Origin: Allobosea sp.
Lineage (GTDB): Bacteria; Pseudomonadota; Alphaproteobacteria; Rhizobiales; Beijerinckiaceae
Direction: 5' to 3'
Length of the DNA stretch: 64,000 nt
Assembly: GCA_024231975.1 (NCBI GenBank)
Contig: JAAEQB010000058.1
Location: forward strand, 196,428-260,427
Positions within the stretch are counted from its first letter, which is position 1. Every line of letters begins with the position of its first letter. Shown in pieces: positions 51,504 through 60,185 of this stretch. The notes under the pieces were generated by a model. It had not been told where the DNA came from. It did not search any database and worked only from the letters and a program-made list of their open reading frames with translations. The position numbers were made by a program, and so were the translations under genes.

Positions 51504-52667
51504 TTACGCCTCGACCTTCCTGAATTTGTTGCTGCGCTTCGGGTGCCACCAGGCGCCCTTCAGCACCACGCCCTCGGAGACGATCTTGCGATCGCCGATC
51601 AGGTGCTCGTCGACGACGTCGACATAATCGAACTTGCCTTCCTTGACGGTGAGAACAGTCGCGTCACCGAGCGAGCCGACCTTGAGCGAGCCGTATTCCG
51701 TCCGCTTCAGCGCCATCGCCGCATTCACGGTCGAGGCCGCGATGACGTTGTTCAGGCTCATGCCCATGCAGAGGAACTTCGACATGGTGGTGACCTGGTC
51801 ATAGGCCGGGCCATCGATGCAGAGCTTGTGCACGTCGGAGGAGATCACGTCCGGCTCGAAGCCGTTGGCGAGCATGGCGCGCGTGGTCTTGAACGAGAAC
51901 GAGCCCTTCCCGTGGCCGATGTCGAAGATGACGCCGCGCTTGCGGGCGGCGAGCACCTCCGGCTTCACCGTGCCCTGCGCCGTCGCGGGCGCGTTCGGGA
52001 AGGGGCGGAAGGCGTGGGTCAGCACGTCGCCCGGACGCAGCATGCCGATCACCTCCTCATAGGACGGCGGCGGATGGTCGATATGGCACATCAGCGGCAT
52101 GCCGACCTCATTGGCGACCTGCAGCGCGATGTTGAGCGGCACCGTGCCGGAGGTGCCCGACGCATGCAGGCCGACGCGGACCTTGATGCCGACGATCAGG
52201 TCGCGGTTCTTGTCTGCGACCTCGACGCAGTCGATCGGGTTCATCAGGCGCAGATCGCCGCTCTCGCCGACCATGACGCGGTGGTCGAAGCCGTAGATGC
52301 CGGCATGCGAGACGTGGAGATAGGCGAGGATGCGCGCCTGGCTCTTCTCGATCACATGCTTGCGGAAGCCGGGCCAGTTGCCGGGCCCGGCCGAGCCGGT
52401 ATCGACCGAGGTGGTGACGCCCGAGGCGCGGCAGAACTCGTCGGCGTCGATGCCGAGCGAGGTGCCGCCCCAGTAGACATGGGTGTGCAGGTCGATCAGG
52501 CCCGGCGTGACGATGTAGCCGGAGACGTCGCGGACCTCCTTGGCCCCCTTCAAATCCTTGCCGAAACCCGAGACCTTCCCGTCGGTGAAGGCGACGTCGA
52601 TGACGCCGTCATGCTTCTGCGACGGGTCGATCACCCGCCCGCCCTTCAGGATGAGATCGTGAGACAT
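51504..52667 (-). CDS. Amidohydrolase/deacetylase family metallohydrolase
   Basis: A 387-residue cyclic amidohydrolase-superfamily enzyme with the composite beta-sandwich plus TIM barrel. Metal-site motifs in order: HTHVYWG, VGIKVRVGLHA (probable carbamylated Lys), CHIDHPP, HAFRP, DIGHGKGSFSF and SSDVH. It belongs to the group annotated amidohydrolase/deacetylase, related to dihydroorotase and N-acyl-D-amino-acid deacylases. In this D-amino-acid setting a role on N-acyl or N-carbamoyl substrates is likely (inference). Confidence 0.87.
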   Translation of the reverse strand: MSHDLILKGGRVIDPSQKHDGVIDVAFTDGKVSGFGKDLKGAKEVRDVSGYIVTPGLIDLHTHVYWGGTSLGIDADEFCRASGVTTSVDTGSAGPGNWPGFRKHVIEKSQARILAYLHVSHAGIYGFDHRVMVGESGDLRLMNPIDCVEVADKNRDLIVGIKVRVGLHASGTSGTVPLNIALQVANEVGMPLMCHIDHPPPSYEEVIGMLRPGDVLTHAFRPFPNAPATAQGTVKPEVLAARKRGVIFDIGHGKGSFSFKTTRAMLANGFEPDVISSDVHKLCIDGPAYDQVTTMSKFLCMGMSLNNVIAASTVNAAMALKRTEYGSLKVGSLGDATVLTVKEGKFDYVDVVDEHLIGDRKIVSEGVVLKGAWWHPKRSNKFRKVEA

Positions 52668-52708
52668 GGCAGCTCCTTGGGGAAACCAGGCGGACGGACG
52701 CTTCGCGT

Positions 52709-53314
52709 TCAGGCGAAGCTGGCCGTATCGCCCTTCTGGATAACGGTAAAGACGGTCTTGAGACGACCTCGCAGACCCGGAATGTAGAGCTGCGAGATGG
52801 TCGGATCCTGGATCGGAACGTAATCGGTCTTGCGATCCCGCTTGTCGGCCTTGTGCGGATCACGATTGTAATAGGCGGGAAGCCCGCGCCCCTTATAGGC
52901 GTCGAGCCGGACGTTGAGCCGGGCGATCACCAGCGAACCGCAATCGCCCCATTCATAGGGAATAGCGAAATAGAGCTTGGCGGCATAGGCGAGCCGCGAC
53001 GAGCGGATGCTCTTGGCGTAGCGTTGGATCGTGCCGTGGCGCTGCGCCGCCTGCTTCACCTTCACGAACACCTCGTAGTCCGCCCACCAGCAGCCGGCGG
53101 CGGCGTCTTTCCAGCCTTTGGCGAAACGCTGCGAATCGCAGAAGCGGAAATAGTGCTGTCCGACATTGAGATGGATACGCTGGACATGCGACATCCCGCC
53201 GTTCTGAGGCCCACTGGAGAGGCCGCGTGCGGCCATATTGTGGTAGGTGATGTCGGCCTGGTCAGCGGGGTCGTCCGAAACGAAGAATTTCTTGTTCACG
53301 GGTTCAGCGACCAT
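52709..53314 (-). CDS. Unknown 201-residue protein in D-amino-acid cluster
   Basis: I do not recognise this family. It is soluble, without signal peptide or membrane segment, and rich in Tyr, Lys and Arg (LPAYYNRDPHKADKRDRKTDY near 150). A compact aromatic core WKDAAAGCWWADYEVFVKV lies about 69-87. ATG 53314 has AGGAG 8 nt upstream. A GTG at 53446 overlapping the carbamoylase stop would add 44 Arg-rich residues that look non-coding. It is between the D-carbamoylase and amidohydrolase genes on the same strand. Confidence 0.65.
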   Translation of the reverse strand: MVAEPVNKKFFVSDDPADQADITYHNMAARGLSSGPQNGGMSHVQRIHLNVGQHYFRFCDSQRFAKGWKDAAAGCWWADYEVFVKVKQAAQRHGTIQRYAKSIRSSRLAYAAKLYFAIPYEWGDCGSLVIARLNVRLDAYKGRGLPAYYNRDPHKADKRDRKTDYVPIQDPTISQLYIPGLRGRLKTVFTVIQKGDTASFA

Positions 53315-53442
53315 GGCAGCACTCCTGTCGAGGCGCCGCATCCATCGGCTCGACGAGCGGATGCGACTTCGGGGAGCCCTTGGTCGGGTCAGAGCCGGTT
53401 CTCGGCTGCGTCCGCGGAATGCGGCGCATGCGCCGGCGACCT

Positions 53443-54375
53443 TCACGCGATCACCGCGCCCTTACGTTCGACGATCATGCCGTAGGTCTGCGGCTCGCGG
53501 TGCTTCGCGAAGTTGAAGGTCGAGTTCTTGTAGCTGTTGCCGAGGTCGAGATCGCAGCGCGCGACGACGAGTTCGTCATCCTCTGTCACCGCCTGCGCCA
53601 CCACCTCACCGGTCGGCGCGATGATGCAGGAACCGCCGATCTGGTCGACGCCGGCTTCCAATCCCGCCTTGGCGACGCCGACCACCCAGGTCGCGTTCTG
53701 ATAGGCGCCGGCCTGCATGACGAGCTGGTTGTGGAAATTGCCGAGCCGGTCATGAGCGGGCGCCGGCGGGTTGTGCTTGGGCGTGTTGTAGCCGAGCACG
53801 ATCATCTCGACGCCCTGGAGGCCCATGACGCGATAGCTCTCGGGCCAGCGCCGATCATTGCAGATCATCATGCCGAGCCGGCCGCCCATGGTCTCCCAGA
53901 CCGGCCAGCCGAGATTACCGGTCTCGAAATAACGCTTTTCGAGATTCTGGAAGACGGCGTCAGGCCGATGCTCGGGGTGCCCCGGCAGATGGATCTTGCG
54001 GTATTTGCCGACGATCTTGCCTGATTTGTCGACGATGATCGCGGTGTTGAAGCGGCGCTTGCGGCCGTCCTCGAAGGCCAGTTCCGGATAGCCGAGATGG
54101 AAGCCGATGCCGAGCCGCTCGGCTTCGGCAAAGAGCGGCGCGGTCTCGTTCGAGGGCATGGCGCTCTCGAAATAGCTGTCGATCTCGGCCTCGTCCTCCA
54201 TCCACCAGTGCGGGAAGAAGGCGGTCAGCGCCGCCTCGGGATAGACGACGAGGTCGCAGCCATTCGACTTCGCCTGGCGCATCAGCTCGATCATGCGGGC
54301 GACAGCGGAGCTGCGGCTCTCCTCACGCTGGATCGGCCCGAGCTGGGCTGCGCCGACGGTCAGGATACGAGGCAT
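53443..54375 (-). CDS. N-carbamoyl-D-amino acid hydrolase (D-carbamoylase)
   Basis: A 310-residue nitrilase-superfamily enzyme that releases D-amino acid, CO2 and ammonia from N-carbamoyl-D-amino acids. The triad falls at Glu47, Lys127 and Cys172, the same numbers as in the well-studied Agrobacterium enzyme; His129, Arg175 and Arg176 also match. Position 144 is Asn (FQNLEKRYF), where that enzyme has His. ATG 54375 aligns with the family start. First gene of the minus-strand D-amino-acid group. Confidence 0.9.
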   Translation of the reverse strand: MPRILTVGAAQLGPIQREESRSSAVARMIELMRQAKSNGCDLVVYPEAALTAFFPHWWMEDEAEIDSYFESAMPSNETAPLFAEAERLGIGFHLGYPELAFEDGRKRRFNTAIIVDKSGKIVGKYRKIHLPGHPEHRPDAVFQNLEKRYFETGNLGWPVWETMGGRLGMMICNDRRWPESYRVMGLQGVEMIVLGYNTPKHNPPAPAHDRLGNFHNQLVMQAGAYQNATWVVGVAKAGLEAGVDQIGGSCIIAPTGEVVAQAVTEDDELVVARCDLDLGNSYKNSTFNFAKHREPQTYGMIVERKGAVIA

Positions 54376-54554
54376 CGGAAGGCTCCTGCTGTGCTTGATC
54401 GTTGCTCGAGGATGTTGCGCGAGGCGGACGCCGTTATCCCTGTGCGCCATTGCGCAGTTGCCGTTACGGCAATACCGTCGAGCGTTCCCTCTGGGCTCGG
54501 TCCGGAACCGCCGGCCGCGGCCGCCGGGGCAGCATCGAGCTGCGGATCAAGGCC

Positions 54555-54854
54555 ATGGCTACGTTCAATGTCGTCCGCTTCCGCATCAAGCCCGGGCGCG
54601 AGGCGGAATTCCTCGACGCCCATCGCCAGGGCAAGGCCGACTGGCCGGGCCTTGCGAGCGGCCACATCATCAAGACCGGCGACCGCTCCTATTGCCTGAT
54701 CGGCGAATGGGCCGACCTTGCCGCGCTGAAGGGCGCCCGCGAACAGATGATCGCGACGCTGAACAGCTTCCGCGACACGCTCGAGGACCTCGGCGGTGGG
54801 CTCGGCGTCACCGATGCGGTGTCCGGCGACGTCGTCGTCGATCTTCGCGCTTAA
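54555..54854 (+). CDS. Small ABM-like dimeric alpha/beta-barrel protein
   Basis: 99 residues resembling antibiotic-biosynthesis-monooxygenase-like ferredoxin-fold proteins: MATFNVVRFRIKPGREAEF, WPGLASGHIIKTGDRSYCLIGEW. Catalytic role unknown. ATG 54555 begins the conserved strand. It stands alone between divergent D-carbamoylase and convergent dppC, followed by a stem-loop. The 179-bp gap 54376-54554 shows no clear regulatory motif. Confidence 0.75.
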   Translation: MATFNVVRFRIKPGREAEFLDAHRQGKADWPGLASGHIIKTGDRSYCLIGEWADLAALKGAREQMIATLNSFRDTLEDLGGGLGVTDAVSGDVVVDLRA

Positions 54855-54903
54855 GCCCCGGCGGCCAGCCTCACCACGAAAAGTAACCGCGTCGTCACGC
54901 GCA

Positions 54904-54931
54904 CGAATTCGCCCATCCCCGGGCGAATTCG
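54904..54931. terminator. Stem-loop between convergent genes
   Basis: CGAATTCGCCC-N6-GGGCGAATTCG, a perfect 11-bp stem between the plus-strand ABM-like gene (ends 54854) and the minus-strand dppC (ends 54993). It probably serves both strands; there is no T-run. Confidence 0.6.
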
Positions 54932-54992
54932 CTGTACGGATCGGGCTTCGAACAGGCCCGATAGCCACGCATGACATGACGCCGAACCGCCT

Positions 54993-55877
54993 TCAGATGC
55001 TCTTGGCCAGCCGCGGATCGAGCGAGTCGCGCAGGCCGTCGCCGAGCAGGTTCACCGCGAGCACGGTGATCGACAGGAACAGCGCTGGGAAGAAGACGAT
55101 GTGCGGCCTGACCTGCCAGAGCGCCCTGCCCTCGGCCATGATGTTGCCCCAGGACGGCGTCGCCGGCGGCACGCCGGCGCCGATGAAGGACAGGATCGCC
55201 TCGATGATCATGGCGCTGGCGCAGATATAGGTCGCCTGCACCGTCATCGGCGCGATCGTGTTGGGCAGGATGTGCTTCCAGATGATGCGCGGCACGCGGG
55301 CGCCGTTCGAGATCGCCGCCTCGACATAGGGCTGCTCGCGCAGCGAGAGCACGACGCTGCGGACGAGACGGGCGACGCGCGGGATCTCGGCGATGGTGAT
55401 GGCGATGATGACGTTGCCGACCGAGCCGCGCGTCAGCGCCATCAGGGCGATGGCGAGCAGGATCGGCGGGATCGACATCATGCCGTCGATGACGCGCATG
55501 ACGATGCCGTCGGCCCAGCGCACGAAGCCGGAGAACAGGCCGACCGCGAGGCCCACGACCGAAGCCAGGATCGCGACCGAGAAGCCGACGATCAGCGAGA
55601 CGCGGGCGCCGTAGACGACGCGCGAATAGATGTCGCGGCCGAGCATGTCGGTGCCGAACCAGTAGAGCTCGGACGGCACGCGGGTGCGCCGCGCCGTCGA
55701 GATCGCGGTCGGGTCGACCGTCCAGAGCAGCGGCGCGAAGACGGCGATGAAGATCATCGCCAGCAGGAGGAAGCCGCCGATCGCGACCGAAGGGTGCTTG
55801 CGCAGATAGGAGCGCTTGGGCGGCTTGGCCGCGCCGGCTTCATCCGCCAGGGGCAGTGGTGCAGCTGGAGCGGTCAA
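54993..55877 (-). CDS. Peptide ABC transporter permease (DppC type), second system
   Basis: A 294-residue permease: ELYWFGTDMLGRDIYSRVVYGA, the QPYVEAAISNGARVPRIIWKHILPN loop, LLGDGLRDSLDPRLAK end. No ATG is suitably placed; TTG 55877-55875 overlaps the dppB stop as TTGA and gives a normal N-terminal tail. Partner of 55874-56815. Confidence 0.9.
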   Translation of the reverse strand: MTAPAAPLPLADEAGAAKPPKRSYLRKHPSVAIGGFLLLAMIFIAVFAPLLWTVDPTAISTARRTRVPSELYWFGTDMLGRDIYSRVVYGARVSLIVGFSVAILASVVGLAVGLFSGFVRWADGIVMRVIDGMMSIPPILLAIALMALTRGSVGNVIIAITIAEIPRVARLVRSVVLSLREQPYVEAAISNGARVPRIIWKHILPNTIAPMTVQATYICASAMIIEAILSFIGAGVPPATPSWGNIMAEGRALWQVRPHIVFFPALFLSITVLAVNLLGDGLRDSLDPRLAKSI

Positions 55878-56815
55878 TAGCGTATCCTCGGGTCGACGAG
55901 GGTGTAGATCAGGTCGACGGCCAGGTTCACCAGCACGTAGACGAACGAGAAGATCAGCACGACGCCCTGGATGACCGGATAGTCGCGCCGCAGGATCGCA
56001 TCGAGCGTCAGCCGGCCGAGGCCGGGAATGGCGAAGACGCTCTCGGTGACGACGGCGCCGCCGATGAGGAGCGCGACGCCGATGCCGATGATGGTGATGA
56101 CCGGCACGGCGGCGTTCTTGAGCGCGTGCAGATAGAGCACGCTGTTCTGCGCCAGCCCCTTGGAACGGGCGGTGCGGATATAATCCTGCTGCAGGACCTC
56201 GAGCATGGTGGCGCGGGTGATGCGCGCGATCAGCGCGATATAGACCGTGCCGAGCGTGATCGCGGGCAGGATCAGATTCTTGAACCAGGGCCAGATGCCC
56301 TGCGCGATCGGCGTGTAGCCCTGCACCGGCAGCCAGTCGAGCTTGAGCGCGAAGATGTAGGCGAGCAGGTAGCCGATCACGAAGACCGGCACCGAGAAGC
56401 CGAACACCGCGAAGCCGACGACGGCGCGATCGACCCAGGTGCCGGCCTTCCAGGCGGCGACGACGCCGAGCGGCACGGCGATGACCACCGCGAAGATCAG
56501 CGTCAGCACCATCAGCGACAAGGTCGGCTCGATGCGCTGGGCGATCAGCTGCGTCACCGGCAGCGAGGTGAAGATCGAAGTGCCGAGATCGCCCTGCAGC
56601 ACCCGGAAGAACCATTCGCCGAAGCGGACCAGATAGGGCCGGTCGAGCCCAAGGCTGGCGCGGATGCGCTCGACGTCGGCCGGCGAGGCCTGGTCGCCGG
56701 CGATCACGGCGGCCGGGTCGCCCGGCGCGATGTAGAGGAGCGAGAAGACGAACAGCGCCACGAAAGCCATGACGGGGATCGTCGAGATGATGCGTCTGAC
56801 GATGAAAGCGAGCAT
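55874..56815 (-). CDS. Peptide ABC transporter permease (DppB type), second system
   Basis: A 313-residue permease with about six hydrophobic segments: YIAPGDPAAVIAGDQASPADV, the EVLQQDYIRTARSKGLAQNSVL loop and NLAVDLIYTLVDPRIRY end. It is 121 nt downstream of its binding-protein gene and coupled to dppC. No ATPase genes are adjacent. Confidence 0.93.
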   Translation of the reverse strand: MLAFIVRRIISTIPVMAFVALFVFSLLYIAPGDPAAVIAGDQASPADVERIRASLGLDRPYLVRFGEWFFRVLQGDLGTSIFTSLPVTQLIAQRIEPTLSLMVLTLIFAVVIAVPLGVVAAWKAGTWVDRAVVGFAVFGFSVPVFVIGYLLAYIFALKLDWLPVQGYTPIAQGIWPWFKNLILPAITLGTVYIALIARITRATMLEVLQQDYIRTARSKGLAQNSVLYLHALKNAAVPVITIIGIGVALLIGGAVVTESVFAIPGLGRLTLDAILRRDYPVIQGVVLIFSFVYVLVNLAVDLIYTLVDPRIRY

Positions 56816-56936
56816 CGAAATCCTGAGTTGCCGCTGCTGGCGCCGGGCCGATCAGGATCGAAACCCCGATAGGTCCGGCGGGCGTGTCGGGCCTTGCCCC
56901 CGGCAGAAAAGGCCGGGACGCTAGGCTTGTTCGATC

Positions 56937-58535
56937 TCAGGCCTTGGACACGCCCCAGAAGAAGGGCAGCGGGCCGCTGGTCACGCCGGTGACGTTCTTC
57001 CGCCAGGCCTGGTAGCCGAGATAGAAGCCGGTCGGCGCATAGACGACGTTCTCGACGGCCGCCTTGTTGAGGCGGTCCATCGCCGCCTTCTCCTCGGCCA
57101 TGTCCTTGGCGTTGAACCAGTTGGTGACCTCGGTCTCGACCGCAGGCACATCCGGCCAGCCGAACCAGGCTTTGTCGCCATTGGCGCGGATCGCCGTGTA
57201 GGAGGACGGGTTGAGGCAGTCGGCGCCGGCATGCCAGGTGTGGAACATGCTCCAGCCGCCCTGGCTCGGCGGGGTCTTCTGGGCGCGCCTCGCGCCGACA
57301 GTGCCCCAGTCGGTGGCGACGAAATCGACCTTCAGTCCGATGCTCTTGAGCAGTTCGGCGGTGACGTCGCCCATCGACTTGGTCGCCGACATGTCCTGCG
57401 CCACGACGCAGATCACCGGCTCGCCATTATAGCCGGACTCGGCGATCAGCTTCTTGGCGGCCGCGACGTTCTTCATCTTCAGCATGTCGCCGCCGGCCTC
57501 GGTGTAGAGCGGCGTGCCGGGGGTGAAGAAGCCGGGCAGCGGCTTCCAGAGCTTATCGTCGTCGCCGACGATCGAGCGCATGTAGTCTTCCTGGTTCATC
57601 GCCGTAAGCACCGCCTGGCGCACCTTCAGATTGTTGAAGGGCGGATGCAGATGGTTCATGCGGAAGGCGCCGATATTGCCGAGCGGATCGCCAATATCGA
57701 CGTTGATGTCCTTGTGGCTCTTGAGCACGGGCACGAGGTCGGAGAGCGGGGTCTCCCACCAGTCGACCTCGCCGCTCTGCAGCGCCGCGGCGGCCGTCGC
57801 GGCATCGGGGATGATGACCCATTCGACGCGCTCGACGAGGATGTTCTTGCCGCCGGCGAGCCAGTCGGCCTTCTCCGAGCGCGGCACGTAATCGGCGAAC
57901 TTCTCGAAGACGGCCTTGGCGCCCGGCACCCATTCATTGCGGGCGAACTTCATCGGCCCGGAACCGACATATTCGGTGATCTGCGTGAACGGATCGGTCT
58001 TGGCGATGCGCTCGGGCATGATGAAAGAGCACGGCGCGTTGTTTTTCGCGAGCGCCAGCAGCATCTTCGGGAAAGGCTGCTTGAGCTTCCAAGTCCAGCT
58101 GCGGTCGTCGACGGCCGAAAGCTCGTTCTCGATCGCCTTGATCATCAGGCCCATCGGGTCGCGGGCCTGCCAGCGCTTCAGGCTCTGCACCACGTCCTTG
58201 GCCAGCACAGGCGTGCCGTCATGGAATTTGAGGCCCGAGCGCAGCTTGAAGGTCCAGGTCAGGCCGTCGGAGGAGACCTCCTCGCCCTCGACCATCTGGC
58301 GCTGCGGCTGGAACTTCGAATCGATGCCGTAGAGCGTGTCCCAGACCAAGGCTGCGGCGTTGCGGACAACGTATTGCGTTCCCCAGATCGGGTCGAAATT
58401 GGCGAGGTTGGCCTGCGGCACGAAGCGCAGCGTCTTGGCAGCAGCGCCTTGCGAGAGCGCCGGCATGGCGAGGCCGCCGCTCGCTGCCAGAACGCCGGTT
58501 CCGGCGGCGGTTTTCAGAAAACGTCTGCGGTCCAT
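56937..58535 (-). CDS. Peptide-type ABC transporter substrate-binding protein, second system
   Basis: A 532-residue SBP_bac_5 receptor with a canonical Tat signal (MDRRRFLKTAAGTG, then a hydrophobic stretch, cleavage near LSQGA). Blocks: LRFVPQANLANFDPIWGTQY, DGLTWTFKLRSGLKFHDG, FRMNHLHPPFNNLKVRQAVL. It precedes dppBC and follows the amidase gene with a 222-nt gap. The ligand may be an amide or carbamoyl compound, given its neighbours. Confidence 0.93.
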   Translation of the reverse strand: MDRRRFLKTAAGTGVLAASGGLAMPALSQGAAAKTLRFVPQANLANFDPIWGTQYVVRNAAALVWDTLYGIDSKFQPQRQMVEGEEVSSDGLTWTFKLRSGLKFHDGTPVLAKDVVQSLKRWQARDPMGLMIKAIENELSAVDDRSWTWKLKQPFPKMLLALAKNNAPCSFIMPERIAKTDPFTQITEYVGSGPMKFARNEWVPGAKAVFEKFADYVPRSEKADWLAGGKNILVERVEWVIIPDAATAAAALQSGEVDWWETPLSDLVPVLKSHKDINVDIGDPLGNIGAFRMNHLHPPFNNLKVRQAVLTAMNQEDYMRSIVGDDDKLWKPLPGFFTPGTPLYTEAGGDMLKMKNVAAAKKLIAESGYNGEPVICVVAQDMSATKSMGDVTAELLKSIGLKVDFVATDWGTVGARRAQKTPPSQGGWSMFHTWHAGADCLNPSSYTAIRANGDKAWFGWPDVPAVETEVTNWFNAKDMAEEKAAMDRLNKAAVENVVYAPTGFYLGYQAWRKNVTGVTSGPLPFFWGVSKA

Positions 58536-58697
58536 CGCGATATCTCTCCCCTGGAGCGGCGACCTCTGATCGGGCAGCCTTGCCTAGAGTGTGGGCAGAA
58601 AAATCCGCCCTGACAACACGCTTGACGAGCCGCGACCGACAAGAAATCGCGGTGCAGGGTTCGTGCCAGACGGAACCGGTTTGCGGCTCACGATATC

Positions 58698-58707
58698 GTT
58701 TGCAAAC
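58698..58707. promoter_or_regulatory. Short palindrome upstream of second peptide importer
   Basis: GTTTGCAAAC, perfect 10 bp, 163 bp upstream of the binding-protein start in the 222-bp gap 58536-58757. The half-sites are the same GTTTGC/GCAAAC seen upstream of matA (14160-14177) but without a spacer. It may be chance. Confidence 0.25.
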
Positions 58708-58757
58708 AAATGACGCGCCGACCCGATGGATCGACGCAGAAAATTGCGCCGATTTCT

Positions 58758-60170
58758 TTAAATCGATTTGATCGGCGCATCGACCCGCGCGAAAGGACGC
58801 GCCGTTTCGAAAGCCGCTGCCGCCTGCATGACCAGCGCGTCATTACCGAAGGCCCCGACGATCTGCAGGCTCGCTGGCAATCCGCCCGAGGTCAGTCCGC
58901 ATGGCACGGCGGCGGCAGGCTGCTGGGTGATGTTGAACGGGTAGGTCAGCGGCGTCCAGCGTGTCCAATCCTCGCCATAGCGGCCATGCTCGGGCGTGTT
59001 GCGGCCAACCGAAAAGGCCGGCAGCGGCAGCGTCGGTGTCAGCAGGAGATCGAAGCGCTCATGGAACTGCGCCATCTGGTAGGCGAGCGCGTTGCGTTGG
59101 TACAGCAGAGCGTCGACATAAGCGGCGCTGTCGACCCGCTCACCCATCTCGGCAACGGCGACGAGGCCGGGATCCATCTGCGCGCGTCCGGCCGCATCGG
59201 TGCTGCGTAGAGCCAGGGCAGCGCCTGCCGACCAGAGGGTCATCAGCGTTTCGATTGGATCGTCGAAGCCGGGATCGACCTCCTCGACGACGGCGCCAAG
59301 CTCGCGGAAGGTCAGCGCCGCCGCATGCGTCAGAGCTGCGATTTCCGGATCGACCAGGGCATCCCCGCCGAGGCGGGGCGACCAAGCGATGCGCAGGCCG
59401 CGCACGCCACGATCGAGCCCAGCCGTGAAATCGGGCGGAGTATCCTTGAAAGCGGTCATGTCGCGCGCATCAGGGCGGCCGATCGCGTTCATGGCGAGGG
59501 CGGAATCGCGCACGGTACGGGTCAGCGGGCCGAGATGGGCGAGGAAGCCCATCACCGAGGCCGGCCAGGCCGGGACGCGGCCATAGGTCGGCTTGAGACC
59601 GAAGACGCCGCAAAAGGCGGCAGGGATGCGCACCGAACCGGCTCCGTCGGTACCGAGATGGATGCAGCCGAGATTGAGCGCTGCGGCAACGGCTGCGCCC
59701 GATGAAGAACCGCCCGGACCCGTCGAGACCTCCCAGGGATTGCGGGTGATGCCGGAGAACGGGGAATCGCCCACACCCTTCCAGCCATATTCCGGCATGG
59801 TCGTCTTGCCGAGGAAGACGCAGCCGGCCTCGCGCAGCCGCGCCGTTGCCGGCGCGTCTTCCTGGAACGGCGCATCGGAAGTGAGCGCCGAGCCGCGCCG
59901 CATCGGCCAGCCGGCTACGCCGAGATTGTCCTTGATCGTCACCGGCACGCCGTCGAGCGGGCCGAGCGCCTCGCCCTTCAGCCAGCGCGCCTCGGCGCCT
60001 TGCGCCATGGCGATCGTCATCTGCTCGTCGCGGACGACGAAGGCATTCACCTCCGGCTCGAAGCGCTCGATCCGGGCGAGCGCGTCCCGGGCAACCTCGA
60101 CCGGCGAGAGCTCGCGGGCAGCGTAAAGCTCGCCGAGCTCGGCGGCGGAAAGGGAGGCGATGGCGGTCAT
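58758..60170 (-). CDS. Amidase signature family amidase
   Basis: A 470-residue amidase with the Ser-cisSer-Lys triad: Lys in VPVTIKDNLGVAG, cis-Ser in GPGGSSSGAAVA, nucleophile Ser in GTDGAGSVRIPAAFCG. It hydrolyses an aliphatic or aryl amide. It lies 15 nt downstream of the M20 carbamoylase gene (same strand) and upstream of the second peptide importer, so it probably degrades imported amides. Confidence 0.93.
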   Translation of the reverse strand: MTAIASLSAAELGELYAARELSPVEVARDALARIERFEPEVNAFVVRDEQMTIAMAQGAEARWLKGEALGPLDGVPVTIKDNLGVAGWPMRRGSALTSDAPFQEDAPATARLREAGCVFLGKTTMPEYGWKGVGDSPFSGITRNPWEVSTGPGGSSSGAAVAAALNLGCIHLGTDGAGSVRIPAAFCGVFGLKPTYGRVPAWPASVMGFLAHLGPLTRTVRDSALAMNAIGRPDARDMTAFKDTPPDFTAGLDRGVRGLRIAWSPRLGGDALVDPEIAALTHAAALTFRELGAVVEEVDPGFDDPIETLMTLWSAGAALALRSTDAAGRAQMDPGLVAVAEMGERVDSAAYVDALLYQRNALAYQMAQFHERFDLLLTPTLPLPAFSVGRNTPEHGRYGEDWTRWTPLTYPFNITQQPAAAVPCGLTSGGLPASLQIVGAFGNDALVMQAAAAFETARPFARVDAPIKSI

Positions 60171-60185
60171 GGATCCAAATCCCCG

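Noticed and set aside
53315..53442. 44-residue extension of the unknown protein from GTG 53446
   Set aside because: The stretch is Arg/Ser-rich and looks non-coding, while ATG 53314 has an AGGAG at good distance.
55878..56615. Upstream extension of the second dppC frame
   Set aside because: It overlaps dppB entirely in another frame; TTG 55877 overlapping the dppB stop is the sensible start.
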